DNA of 26,607 nucleotides. It comes from UBA9619 sp964630665. Lineage in GTDB: Bacteria; Pseudomonadota; Gammaproteobacteria; Arenicellales; UBA868. How positions within the stretch are numbered: position 1 is the stretch's first letter; every line of letters begins with the position of its first letter. The position numbers and the translations under genes are program-made. The stretch is from contig CAZVVN010000044.1 in assembly GCA_964630665.1 (NCBI GenBank), forward strand, positions 1 to 26,607, given 5' to 3'. The notes under the pieces are model-generated. The model worked only from the letters and a program-made list of their open reading frames with translations, searched no databases and was not told where the DNA came from. Shown here in pieces: positions 7,211 to 15,593 of the stretch.

Positions 7211-8989
7211 TCAGTGTACCCGGAATTCGGATCTTTTCAGCACCCCGCGCCAGCATCTTGGACGCCGGGTCAACCGCCGCTCCAGACGGCGGGTGATCCT
7301 GACAAAGATCCGGGCCACACGGAGCAGCCTGACCTTGAGCCCGTTGTAGGAAAAGACCGAGAAGTAGATCGGCTGGTAACGCCACAGCGCATAGCGGTCA
7401 GTGCCGGCGAGTTCAGGACCGTGAAATGACCGGAACGCACTCAGGGTCTGGTAGTCCACCTCAGAATCCCGCGTTGCCGACTCGAAGTGTACCAGCCGAA
7501 TCTGCGGCGACACCACGCAGCGTTGCCCCTGCAGGCGCGCCCGCTGACAGAAATCAACATCCTGGAAACTGTTCGGGAAAGCCAACGAGAAACCACCCAG
7601 ATTCATGAAGGTCTTTCTCGAGCAGCACAGGAACGCACCGCTGATCGAAGTGGTTTCGTGGTCAGCAAGATAACGGTGCATGGGGTCCCCCACATCATCG
7701 GCATCCGGCGTCGGTGCATAGTGCACGGCAGAGTTCCGGCCGACATTGTCACCACAGGACTGCACCGTTCCGTCATCGTTCAGCAACATCCCGCCGACAC
7801 AGGCGACATCGTCTTCTGCCAGCAGTGAAATCACTGCCGCGCTCCATTCCGGGCTCCTGATCTCGGTATCGTCGTTGAGAAAGATCAGCACGTCGCCGGA
7901 CGCCTCTGATACGCCTAAGTTGCACTTGCGTGAGAAATTGAATCCTGGCCCGTCACAGATCGCGCGCCCTGGAAGATCCTGCCGGGAAAGAATCTGATCG
8001 GCCGCCGCACTGTCATCGTCGTGATTCAGAATGAGAATCACTTCAAGGTCCGGCGAGACGAGCTCAGGTCGGGGCTTTGCCGGCAGCGAGGCTCGAACCG
8101 ATCGCAGGCAGTCTTCAAGCAGCGGCCGCCGGGTGCCGTTCACGAGCCGGGTGGTACCGAGCTTGCAGGGAATCAGGATTGAAATCATCGGCACCCGGGC
8201 CGGCACCAGCCGTGACCGATAGACACCAATATGTTCGGCTTGCCGGGCGCCTGAGCGGGTAAACAGGGCCGGCTCGACCCGGGCGACCACACCCCGCCGC
8301 TCGAAGTGTTCCCGAAGGGCGAGCTGCGAACGGTCCCGGCTGTCACTGGACAGGGTCTCACCCGAGCGTGACTGGGTCTGGTCCATGATCCGCCAGTGGT
8401 AAGCCACGGTCTCAGCGTGTACCGGGCTCACCTGTTCGCTCATCCGCAGCGCCAGGTCATGGTCCTGGCTGCCTTCGAAGCCCTCCCGGTAGCCGCCAAC
8501 ACGCTCGAAAAGATCGCGGGAGAAGATCTGCAGGTGGTTGATGTACATGGTCGAACGCAGCAACTGGGGGCTGTAGTCCGGCTTGAACATACGCCGAATG
8601 AGAAAGCCCTTGGCGTCGACCTGGATCTCGTCCGAGTAGGTCCAGGCTGAGTCATAGTAGCGGGCACATCGCAACAACTGCTCGAACCCCTGACTGACCA
8701 CCACATCATCGTGGTCCACCGGCGCGAGCATCGTGCCTGTTGCAGCAGACGCGGCACTGTTAAGGGTGTACGAGACACCACTGTTTTCGGCATTTCTGAG
8801 AACGACAAGATTCGCGATACCGCTATCGGCACAACGATCAACGAACGCTCGGGTTTCAGGCCGCCGCGACTCGTCATCGACCAGTACCAGCTCGTGTTCG
8901 TTTCCAGCAGCTTTCAGTATGCTGTTGACAGACAGACGCAGAACATCGATATCAGTGTCAAAGACCGGCACGATGAAAGATACACGCAT
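7211..8989 (-). CDS. Two-domain family 2 glycosyltransferase (surface polysaccharide type)
   Basis: This 592-aa protein carries two GT-A family 2 glycosyltransferase domains in tandem. Domain 1 begins VSFIVPVFD, has VDHDD at about residues 91-95 for nucleotide-sugar and metal binding, and GSQDHDLALRM near 173-183. Domain 2 begins ISILIPCK at about 269, has FLNDDTEI near 370-377 and FQDVDFCQRA near 476-485. Such bifunctional enzymes extend O-antigen, S-layer or exopolysaccharide chains, often with rhamnose. The C-terminus is a strongly basic helix-like tail (RITRRLERRLTRR), suitable for peripheral attachment to the inner membrane. Two adjacent ATGs are possible; the second (8989) is preferred because AGGA lies 6 nt upstream of it but only 3 nt from the first. 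The upstream glycosyltransferase ends 59 nt before, so the two probably work on the same glycan. Confidence 0.88.
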   Translation of the reverse strand: MRVSFIVPVFDTDIDVLRLSVNSILKAAGNEHELVLVDDESRRPETRAFVDRCADSGIANLVVLRNAENSGVSYTLNSAASAATGTMLAPVDHDDVVVSQGFEQLLRCARYYDSAWTYSDEIQVDAKGFLIRRMFKPDYSPQLLRSTMYINHLQIFSRDLFERVGGYREGFEGSQDHDLALRMSEQVSPVHAETVAYHWRIMDQTQSRSGETLSSDSRDRSQLALREHFERRGVVARVEPALFTRSGARQAEHIGVYRSRLVPARVPMISILIPCKLGTTRLVNGTRRPLLEDCLRSVRASLPAKPRPELVSPDLEVILILNHDDDSAAADQILSRQDLPGRAICDGPGFNFSRKCNLGVSEASGDVLIFLNDDTEIRSPEWSAAVISLLAEDDVACVGGMLLNDDGTVQSCGDNVGRNSAVHYAPTPDADDVGDPMHRYLADHETTSISGAFLCCSRKTFMNLGGFSLAFPNSFQDVDFCQRARLQGQRCVVSPQIRLVHFESATRDSEVDYQTLSAFRSFHGPELAGTDRYALWRYQPIYFSVFSYNGLKVRLLRVARIFVRITRRLERRLTRRPRCWRGVLKRSEFRVH

Positions 8990-9051
8990 CATTTATCCTA
9001 AAAGCAAGGATTCATCCACTTGATGGCCTGCAGGTCGTCACGGTCATCGGT

Positions 9052-9996
9052 TCAATTCGGGTGGACCTGCCACTTGCGACCTGTCTGGCCCCGCAGTCCA
9101 TCCACGATTCCCCGGCACATCATAAAGAGGTTGGTGATCCGCTGGTCGGCGAAAACCAAGAAGACAACAGCCATCAGAACAAGGCGTACCAGGTCGGCAC
9201 ATTTCCAGCGCGCAGCAGGGTAGACCCGCCGGTAGAGCAGCACACTGTTGCGATAGATATAGTAGTAACGGAAGGGCTTGTGCACCGGCAGGTGGCGCCA
9301 GCGCCCCAGCCATACGCGAAAGGTCCGCTCACCGAGGCTGTGCTCCATCAGCGCATCACAGACCCCGTACGAACGCCAGTTACGATGTTCGGCCCGAAGA
9401 AACCATTCGGTATCCACATGGTCGATGAACAGGTCCTCTTCCATGTCGCCGATCTCGTTCAGCGCCGTAGCCGAGAACAGCGTCCCCGACGAGATCAGCA
9501 TGTCTGCCCGGATCAATTGTCCGCTGCGGTGGTCGCTGCAAAAACATTTTTCGAAACGCAATCGCCGGAATCGAACAAAAAACGACTGGTGCCCAGGTTG
9601 CTCGCCGAGGTATCTCGCGCCGACTGCAGCAATGCGCTGATCATCGCGCTGGAGTTCCTCCAGTTTCTGGGCCAGCACGCTGACCATGTCCGTACCGGGC
9701 AGAGTATCCTGATCCAGTATCAGAACGGCCCGGGCGCCGTTCTGCAACCCGCGGCGGATGCCGACATTGTGCGCATGCCCGACACCTGCATTGTCTCCCA
9801 GCGCGATGCACTCGGCACCGTCGAACTGGTTCACCAGCCCGGCGACCTGCTTGACATTCGAGGAACCGTCATCGACCACAATCAGCCAGGCGACCTGGCA
9901 GGCGGTACGGCTGATCTGATCGCGCAGAACCGACAGATCCGGGTTGAAAGTCGCGACAACCGCGGCGATTGGGATCGAGATTTCAGGGTGATTCAA
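9052..9996 (-). CDS. Family 2 glycosyltransferase, rhamnosyltransferase-like
   Basis: This 314-aa GT-A enzyme resembles bacterial rhamnosyltransferases of the RfbF/WbbL type, which transfer rhamnose from dTDP-rhamnose to polysaccharide intermediates on the cytoplasmic face of the inner membrane. AAVVATFNPD (about 11-20) is the first strand, VDDGSSN (about 41-47) the first nucleotide-sugar site, LILDQDTLPG (about 92-101) the DxD metal site, and IDHVDTEWFLRA (about 191-202) the family signature with the probable catalytic base. A hydrophobic stretch at about 268-284 may anchor the C-terminal region. The start is TTG at 9996; no ATG or GTG is available upstream in frame, and the first strand begins at about residue 10 as expected. 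It is the first gene of the minus-strand cluster. Rhamnose is inferred from the motif only. Confidence 0.87.
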   Translation of the reverse strand: MNHPEISIPIAAVVATFNPDLSVLRDQISRTACQVAWLIVVDDGSSNVKQVAGLVNQFDGAECIALGDNAGVGHAHNVGIRRGLQNGARAVLILDQDTLPGTDMVSVLAQKLEELQRDDQRIAAVGARYLGEQPGHQSFFVRFRRLRFEKCFCSDHRSGQLIRADMLISSGTLFSATALNEIGDMEEDLFIDHVDTEWFLRAEHRNWRSYGVCDALMEHSLGERTFRVWLGRWRHLPVHKPFRYYYIYRNSVLLYRRVYPAARWKCADLVRLVLMAVVFLVFADQRITNLFMMCRGIVDGLRGQTGRKWQVHPN

Positions 9997-10179
9997 CGGG
10001 AGCTCAAGTCCTCTCAGCGCAACCTTGGCGCGTGAATTTGTTGCCGGACAGCGTATTCTCTACCCTGACAAACCTGTCGGTCGGCCGCAGTGGTGGTACC
10101 GGACGCGTTACATTACGCTGATACCCGTATTCTGCCTCTTTTTGGGGGCGCTAAAAACTCAACCCACATCAAATTGCCC
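9997..10179. other. Divergent intergenic region between glycosyltransferase and PNPOx-like genes
   Basis: This 183-nt region should hold promoters for both divergent genes. I found no convincing -10/-35 pair in either direction. A run TCTTTTTGGGGGCGCTAAAA near the plus-strand gene is noticeable but does not form a standard terminator. Nothing else was recognised. Confidence 0.5.
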
Positions 10180-10818
10180 ATGTCTGATCCGAATAACAGC
10201 GTGTTACAGGACGAGTGCTTCTACGACGACCTGCACCAGACCCTGGAAACCGCCTGGATGCTGCTTTCCCAGGCCGCAACTGACAGGCATTCACCGATGC
10301 ATACACCGGTCCTGGCCAGTATTAGCACTGACGGCAAGGCCTCAGCGCGAACTGCGGTGCTGCGTCACGTGGATCGACAAAACCACCAGCTGCGCATCCA
10401 CACCGACATGCGATCCCCAAAAGTCGCCCAACTGTTGGACAGATCGCAGTGCCAGGTCATCGCCTATCACCCCGGCCACAAAGTCCAGTTGCGCATGGAG
10501 GCGAATGCCAGAATCCACAACGCCGACCCGACTGCCCGCAGTATCTGGAACGACACGCCCCTGTCGAGCCGGCGCTGCTACCTGGCCGAACACCCACCGG
10601 GTACCCCCAGCCCGGTCCCCACCTCCGGCCTGCCGGAGGCCGTTGCAGGCCGTGTGCCCGATGCATCAGAGTCCGAACCAGGGTTTGGCAAATTCGCCGT
10701 TTTGTTGATAACAATAGACACCCTGGAGTGGCTTTATCTTGCCGCGCGAGGACACCGACGGGCACGCTTCAGCTGGACTGCCGACAATAACCTGAACAGC
10801 GAATGGCTGACACCGTAG
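10180..10818 (+). CDS. Pyridoxamine 5'-phosphate oxidase-like FMN-binding protein (Alr4036 family)
   Basis: This 212-aa protein matches the Alr4036-type branch of the PNPOx-like split-barrel flavoproteins. HTPVLASISTDGKASARTAVLR (about 41-62) is the FMN-binding first strand pair, followed by HTDMRSPKVAQL (about 74-85), VQLRMEANARIH (about 102-113), SRRCYLAEHPPG (about 130-141), SESEPGFGKFAVL and EWLYLAARGHRRARF (about 183-197). True PdxH differs in these motifs, so vitamin B6 oxidation should not be assumed; relatives are uncharacterised FMN proteins. I start at the ATG before SDPNNS because the domain begins about 12 residues later. An in-frame GTG at 10090 would add 30 residues with no family support. 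No good ribosome site is visible before either start. It appears to be a single-gene unit, convergent with tmcA. Confidence 0.88.
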   Translation: MSDPNNSVLQDECFYDDLHQTLETAWMLLSQAATDRHSPMHTPVLASISTDGKASARTAVLRHVDRQNHQLRIHTDMRSPKVAQLLDRSQCQVIAYHPGHKVQLRMEANARIHNADPTARSIWNDTPLSSRRCYLAEHPPGTPSPVPTSGLPEAVAGRVPDASESEPGFGKFAVLLITIDTLEWLYLAARGHRRARFSWTADNNLNSEWLTP

Positions 10819-11074
10819 ACCCGGGCAAGATTCAATATCCGTTGCCGAACGAAACATCGGTGCTCCACGGTGATCGTTTCAGTCCAGCCAGGTCCGATCT
10901 TTCCGCTTCGGCAACTCGTTGACAACCCCGTGGTGACCAGCCCTGCGGGGCGTTCGGGAAAGCCTCGATACCCGGTAGTGCAGCCGGACCGGCCGTATCC
11001 ATCATGACTCGTGTCATTCGTGATGCTGACAGCAGCTCGTCAAGTGTGTCGCTATCTTAACCTGTACCCCGCCA
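10819..11074. other. Convergent intergenic region without recognised content
   Basis: These 256 nt lie between the converging stops of the PNPOx-like gene and tmcA. Both strands have only short open frames (about 60 codons) with no recognised domain. I see no tRNA-like fold, no long inverted repeat and no hairpin with a T-run, although a terminator would be expected here. Confidence 0.5.
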
Positions 11075-13291
11075 TCAGTTCGATTTCAGACGCGCGATCT
11101 CGGCTTTCAGGGCACGGTCTGGCAACGCTGCACAACAGCAACCGAATGCCAGGCGCAAATTCTGCAGCACGTCGCGCCGTCCGGTCAGTCCTAGAATCCG
11201 GGCACACTCGGCCCACGGGCGTTTCTGCAGCACTTTGACGATCAAAGCGATCCGGCCACTGTCATCCAGCGAAGGCATTGATTCCACCGAGAGGCTGTAC
11301 CAGGCAACGGCCATCAGCTCAGCGACACTGTCCTCGTAACCCCGACGGCCGAAGGCAAATCCCGCCACCGTGCACCACGTACCGGCATCCGGCAGCGCTG
11401 CCCGCGGCCCGTCTTGAAGCAGCGACAGAACCAGTCGTGGGTCGACGCTCCGCAACGGATCGCCCAGTTGCTGAGGCATGCGACGATTGAAAAGTTCAGC
11501 GCAGCGACCCGCCAGGTCCCGGCCGGTTTCGGACAACGGCTTCAGCATCATCAGTGATCTGGCCCCGCTCGCAGCACCCCGGGTGATCCCGAGGCGGACC
11601 GGGTTGAAGCCGATGTTGCGCCAGAACGCCACCAGTTCAGGATCGGCGCTGTAACTCACCCCCAGACAGTCCACACCGGCATCGCCAGCACCGCGGGTCA
11701 CGTCCCCGATCAACTGCCTGGCCAGCCCGCACCTTCTGAGATCTTCCCGGACGGCGATCCGGACCACACGCCGGTAGCGAAGCCGCGGAGCATCGGCGAT
11801 TCCGAGGTGTGCGCCCAGTGACTCCGGGACCAGGTGCCCCCGGGGTCGGCGACGCCCATCGACGATATCCCGAGCTGCATCGCTGTCAAAGCCCCCTTCG
11901 TCGGCGATCAGCGCTGCGGCCACGACCCGGCCCTGGCAGCGGCTGACATGTACCGACACGCCGGGCGCGTCGAGCAGATAACGCAGGTCACTGGGCCGGG
12001 TTCGGTAATGAGATGCCACCAGGAGCCCGAACACCTGCTCGAGAAGCTCCGGGTCTTCGCTGAGCAGGTCGCGGTCGAGTTGCTCAAGGACACAGTGCGC
12101 TGGCGCTACGGCATGGTCAGACAGCGGGCCGTTCGCATCGGCATCCAGTAGCAACGCCCGGAAGACGAACCGTTCGACGGGATCGTTCTCGGCCCAGCGC
12201 ACCGGCGTCGTCAGCACCACCCGGCGCAGGCCACGGCTGTGATCGCCGAGGTGCCGGCTGAGCCGCAGTTCAAAACCGCGCCCAGTGCCCTCGTAGCCAT
12301 GCACCGTCGTTGCCAGCGCCAGCCGGCTGCAATGCTGGATGATCAAGGCCAGTCCCGGCAGCGGGATTGCCGCCGCTTCGTCCACCATCACCATGTCTGC
12401 ACGGTCCACCTGATCTGAAATGCGGTCAGGCGCTAGGTACTCTATGCGAGCCTCGCCCAGTTGAATTCGGGCAGCTGATCTTCGTGCACCAGGCAGCAGT
12501 TGGGCCGCATGGTCGAGCAGAGTTGAGACGCTGTCGCGGCGCGGCCCGGTTACGATGATCCGCTGTCGTCCCTGCTGTAACAAGCGGGCTGCTGCGATGC
12601 CCAGAGCTGCCGATTTACCGCGTCCCCGGTCGGAAATCAGTACCGCTGGTTTGCGCCGTTTGCCGTCGCTCGCCCTGATCACGGCGGCAACCGCCTGAGC
12701 CTGGTCAGTCGTCAGGCAGTCGGGATCCTGGTCTGCCCCGATGCTCGACAACGGCACCGCGGTCACAGAAGGTATGCTTCCCTCAACGCCACCGCCTTGT
12801 GTCACTAGGAGTACTGCGGTCGCCTCGAGCACCCGCCGCTGCAGGTAGCAGAACCAGCGCCCGGAGACTGCCGCAGGACCATGCCCCCAGGCCGCGATAC
12901 GGGCCCGCTCGGGATCGGCGTAGGTCGGCCAGTCCGGCACAGGTGGCATCAACAGGCACAGCAGCCCACCGCCCCGCACGGTGCCGCTGACAGCGCCAAG
13001 GGCGTCGACATTGAACCCGGACCAGCCATCGAAGATCACCGTGTCGAACTCCTGGCCCAGTACCCGGTCGGCGCGCGATGCGGACAGCGTTTTCACACCC
13101 GGGGTGATGTGCCTGCCGATCCACAAGACACCGCCAGCGGGATACCCAGCGGCTATGCCGCGGGCCGCATCGACACACCAGGCTTGTTCTCCACACAGGA
13201 CCAGCGCCGAGCGATGCTTGTTGGCCCGCGCAACCCGTTGCAGGTCAGCGATCAGGTCAGATAAGGACGGCTCTGGCGTCGTTTGAGGCAT
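11075..13291 (-). CDS. tmcA: tRNA(Met) cytidine acetyltransferase TmcA
   Basis: This 738-aa protein has the complete TmcA architecture: an N-terminal DUF1726-like domain, an RNA-helicase-like ATPase module, a GNAT acetyltransferase domain and a C-terminal tRNA-binding region. TmcA uses acetyl-CoA and ATP to make N4-acetylcytidine at the wobble position of elongator tRNA-Met, preventing misreading of AUA. Visible motifs are the Walker A ISDRGRGKSAAL (about 219-230), the Walker B-like VMVDEAAAIP (about 301-310), TTVHGYEGTGRGF, and the acetyl-CoA-binding VRIAVREDLRRCGLARQL of the GNAT fold. Length is slightly above that of E. coli TmcA. The start is an ATG at 13291 with only a weak ribosome site. 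It is last in the long minus-strand run, 116 nt after the FAD oxidoreductase, so independent transcription is possible. Confidence 0.95.
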   Translation of the reverse strand: MPQTTPEPSLSDLIADLQRVARANKHRSALVLCGEQAWCVDAARGIAAGYPAGGVLWIGRHITPGVKTLSASRADRVLGQEFDTVIFDGWSGFNVDALGAVSGTVRGGGLLCLLMPPVPDWPTYADPERARIAAWGHGPAAVSGRWFCYLQRRVLEATAVLLVTQGGGVEGSIPSVTAVPLSSIGADQDPDCLTTDQAQAVAAVIRASDGKRRKPAVLISDRGRGKSAALGIAAARLLQQGRQRIIVTGPRRDSVSTLLDHAAQLLPGARRSAARIQLGEARIEYLAPDRISDQVDRADMVMVDEAAAIPLPGLALIIQHCSRLALATTVHGYEGTGRGFELRLSRHLGDHSRGLRRVVLTTPVRWAENDPVERFVFRALLLDADANGPLSDHAVAPAHCVLEQLDRDLLSEDPELLEQVFGLLVASHYRTRPSDLRYLLDAPGVSVHVSRCQGRVVAAALIADEGGFDSDAARDIVDGRRRPRGHLVPESLGAHLGIADAPRLRYRRVVRIAVREDLRRCGLARQLIGDVTRGAGDAGVDCLGVSYSADPELVAFWRNIGFNPVRLGITRGAASGARSLMMLKPLSETGRDLAGRCAELFNRRMPQQLGDPLRSVDPRLVLSLLQDGPRAALPDAGTWCTVAGFAFGRRGYEDSVAELMAVAWYSLSVESMPSLDDSGRIALIVKVLQKRPWAECARILGLTGRRDVLQNLRLAFGCCCAALPDRALKAEIARLKSN

Positions 13292-13407
13292 GGCCTGGTG
13301 GAACCCGGCTCGGGCGAGGGTTGTGTCTGCTCCAGTTCACCACACCTGCCCTGTGACTGTCACTCTACAGGCGGGCGGGCTCAGAACGACAGAATGCAGC
13401 TTAAGAG

Positions 13408-14721
13408 TCAGGCAGACTTGAATCCCAGGGCCCGCCAGCGGTCGGCCAGCTTCATCAGCCGGTAGACTGACTCCGCAGCCAGCGGCCCGAACAGACCACC
13501 GTTCCAACAGAATCCGAACGGTGCAAGCCGCTTCCAGCGGTCGGATTCTCCGCTGATGCCCTCGGCCACCAGTCGCGCCGCCACCGGCGCCGTGTTCAGG
13601 CCGTGGCCACCAAAACTGGTGCAGGCCCAAAGATCATCGGCCAGTGGCCCCACCTGGGGCATCATGTGGCGGGCGTAGCCCATCAGTCCCGACCAGGCAA
13701 ACTCCACCGCAACGCTGCCGTCTCTGCCGGCCAGAGCCGGAAAGAATCCGGCGATGTCGCGACCCATTCTGGTCGCGATCCGCTCCGGAGCGTGCCGACC
13801 GAAGGCCGTGATGTCGCCACCCCACAGCAGCCGGTCACCCGCCACGATGCGGTAATAGTTTCCCGCCCTCCGGTCGTCGGATACCGCATCGGTTGTCCGG
13901 ATCACCCGGCCCAGTGCTGGCAATGGCGGTGTCACAACGATGTAGGTGGTGATCGGCAGGAACATCTTTCGCAGTCTGCCGACTTCGCGCCCACCGTAAC
14001 CGCCGCAGCACAGTACCAGTCGTCGTGCCTGGATCGACCCCTGCGGGGTCCGGACCTGCCAGCCAGCGGGCGTCCGGCTAAAACCCAGCGCGGGCGTCGC
14101 CTCAAACAACTCCGTGCTCGAAGGGTCCAGTGACGACCTCAGCGCCCGACACAACTGCAGCGGATCGCAGTGAAAAGCCCCAGGATCACGAAGCCCCTGG
14201 TGATAGCGCCGGCTGTCAAGACGGCTGCGCACCGATTCGGTATCCAGGTATTCGATGTCGTATCCGTAACGGCGTGCCAGGTGGTCGCGGCTGCGCTGCA
14301 GCGCGTCAGCCGCATCGAAAGTCGACACCTGGAGCTTGCCCCAGGTCAACTCGGCGTCGGCCGCCTGCAGTGTGTCGCGGACCATCGAAAACCCTTCCCG
14401 CGAGAGCTCGAACAGTTCACGCGCCGATGCGACACCCAGTTTCTTCTCGATCGCCGCGTGAGTGGCTGCCCAGCCCGGGCTACAGAACCCACCGTTGCGC
14501 CCTGAGGCACCGGCACCGATCTGGCGGGCCTCGATCAGGATCGACGAAATGCTGCGCTGCCCCAGCGACTGAGCGAGGAACAGCCCGGCAAGGCCGCCTC
14601 CGACGATACAGACATCGGTTGCTTTGTGACCGTGCAATACCGAGTGCAACTGTGCCTCCGGCGCATTGCGGGCATACCAGGTGCGCTCGGCACCAAGCCC
14701 GGGCTGAGGTGTGAGGGGCAT
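13408..14721 (-). CDS. FAD-dependent amine/amino-acid oxidoreductase (DAO family, PuuB-like)
   Basis: This protein of about 437 aa belongs to the DAO flavoprotein family and resembles gamma-glutamylputrescine oxidoreductase PuuB and related amine oxidases. TDVCIVGGGLAGL (about 35-47) is the FAD dinucleotide-binding fold, IEARQIGAGASGRNGGF (about 63-79) is the second FAD signature, and FGGHGLNTAPVAARLVAEGI near the C-terminus closes the FAD site. LWGGDITAFG and the long central substrate domain are also as in PuuB. The likely reaction is oxidative deamination of a secondary or primary amine with transfer to oxygen or a quinone; the substrate is unknown and no other putrescine genes are here. 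I start at the ATG at 14721, 28 nt after the rhomboid stop, because the conserved part begins about 35 residues later. The open frame extends upstream into the rhomboid gene without family similarity. Confidence 0.85.
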   Translation of the reverse strand: MPLTPQPGLGAERTWYARNAPEAQLHSVLHGHKATDVCIVGGGLAGLFLAQSLGQRSISSILIEARQIGAGASGRNGGFCSPGWAATHAAIEKKLGVASARELFELSREGFSMVRDTLQAADAELTWGKLQVSTFDAADALQRSRDHLARRYGYDIEYLDTESVRSRLDSRRYHQGLRDPGAFHCDPLQLCRALRSSLDPSSTELFEATPALGFSRTPAGWQVRTPQGSIQARRLVLCCGGYGGREVGRLRKMFLPITTYIVVTPPLPALGRVIRTTDAVSDDRRAGNYYRIVAGDRLLWGGDITAFGRHAPERIATRMGRDIAGFFPALAGRDGSVAVEFAWSGLMGYARHMMPQVGPLADDLWACTSFGGHGLNTAPVAARLVAEGISGESDRWKRLAPFGFCWNGGLFGPLAAESVYRLMKLADRWRALGFKSA

Positions 14722-14749
14722 CTGCTGCGCCGGGTCCGGTGGTTCGGCT

Positions 14750-15472
14750 TCAGCGACGGCGGGTTGTCTGATGCCACCCGCCCCGACTCCGGGCGGACTG
14801 CAACAGCGGTACGTCGCGCCGTTTGAACAAAGGCACCAGGACGAGACCGGCCACAAATCCTCCAATGTGGGCGAACCAGGCCACACCAGGGCCGCTGCCG
14901 GCTGCCAGCGAGCTGAAGATCTGCATCGCGAACCAGATGACCAGTACGATCCCGGCGCTCAGGCGCATCGTGTGCAGGAAGAATCCGAGCGGCACGACCA
15001 CCAGCACCCGGGCTCGAGGATAAAGCAGCAGATAGGCCCCGAGAACACCGGAGATCGCACCGCTGGCGCCGATCATCGGCACGGTCGAGTGCGTGTCGGG
15101 CAGTGCCTGTGCCAGTACCGCCGCGATGCCGCAGAGCAGGTAGAACACCAGGAAACGACCCCGACCCATGGCATCTTCGATGTTGTTACCGAAGATCCAA
15201 AGATAGAGCATGTTGCCGGCAAGATGCATGAAGCCGCCGTGCAGGAACATTGAAGTAACCGGTGTCAGAACCGGCGCCACCCACTCCAGTTCCGTGGGCA
15301 GCCTGGCATGGTCGAAGATGATCGCCGGTATCACCCCCAGGGCGTACACAGCCTGTGCCTGGACAGGCCCCAGTGACCACTGCCACAGGTAGACCACAAT
15401 ACAGATCACAATCAGAGTTACCGTCAGAACCGGTGCGGTCTGGGTCGGATTGTCGTCGTGCAGTGGAATCAA
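14750..15472 (-). CDS. Rhomboid-family intramembrane serine protease
   Basis: This 240-aa polytopic inner-membrane protein has all rhomboid hallmarks. The catalytic Ser is in GASGAISG (Ser137), the catalytic His in AHIGG (His202), and HGGFMHLAGNM (78-88) holds the His and Asn of the oxyanion region. The first hydrophobic segment is at about 15-33. The N-terminus MIPLHDDNPT is the usual start of this bacterial rhomboid subgroup, which identifies the TTG at 15472 as the true start although its ribosome site is weak. Rhomboids cleave transmembrane segments of substrate proteins; the substrate cannot be predicted. A TAGAAT -10-like hexamer lies about 33 nt upstream, so this gene may begin its own transcript, separated from recD by 121 nt. 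The FAD oxidoreductase follows 28 nt downstream. Confidence 0.93.
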   Translation of the reverse strand: MIPLHDDNPTQTAPVLTVTLIVICIVVYLWQWSLGPVQAQAVYALGVIPAIIFDHARLPTELEWVAPVLTPVTSMFLHGGFMHLAGNMLYLWIFGNNIEDAMGRGRFLVFYLLCGIAAVLAQALPDTHSTVPMIGASGAISGVLGAYLLLYPRARVLVVVPLGFFLHTMRLSAGIVLVIWFAMQIFSSLAAGSGPGVAWFAHIGGFVAGLVLVPLFKRRDVPLLQSARSRGGWHQTTRRR

Positions 15473-15504
15473 ACGCGTCTGTACCAGAGGGGGGGTGAAG
15501 CCCT

Positions 15505-15510
15505 ATTCTA
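15505..15510 (-). promoter_or_regulatory. Candidate -10 element upstream of the rhomboid gene
   Basis: TAGAAT on the minus strand, matching TATAAT at five of six positions, 32 nt before the TTG start. No clear -35 is present. Same hexamer as the candidate at 4222-4227. Confidence 0.3.
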
Positions 15511-15593
15511 AAGTGGCCCGGGAAATACTCAGTACCCTGAAGCAGCCGCTGCGGAAATGGAAACGGACCGAACTCGCTCGGTACACTGGCCTG

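Noticed and set aside
9061..10035. Long plus-strand open frame (324 codons) opposite the rhamnosyltransferase-like gene
   Set aside because: It is fully antisense to a gene with clear GT2 motifs. Its translation has no recognisable domain. Long antisense frames are expected in GC-rich DNA.
10090..10179. GTG at 10090 as start of the PNPOx-like gene
   Set aside because: It would add 30 residues without family similarity; the conserved domain begins about 12 residues after the ATG at 10180.
10180..10818. Calling this gene pdxH
   Set aside because: The motifs (SRRCYLAE, EWLYLAARGHRRARF) match the Alr4036-type PNPOx-like branch, not true PdxH.
13340..13385. Imperfect hairpin (CCTGCCCTGT...ACAGGCGGG) between the FAD oxidoreductase and tmcA as a terminator
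   Set aside because: The stem has a mismatch or bulge and no T-run follows on the minus strand, so Rho-independent termination is not supported.
14722..14886. N-terminal extension of the FAD oxidoreductase into the rhomboid gene
   Set aside because: The added 55 residues overlap the rhomboid coding sequence, lack family similarity, and an ATG just after the rhomboid stop fits better.
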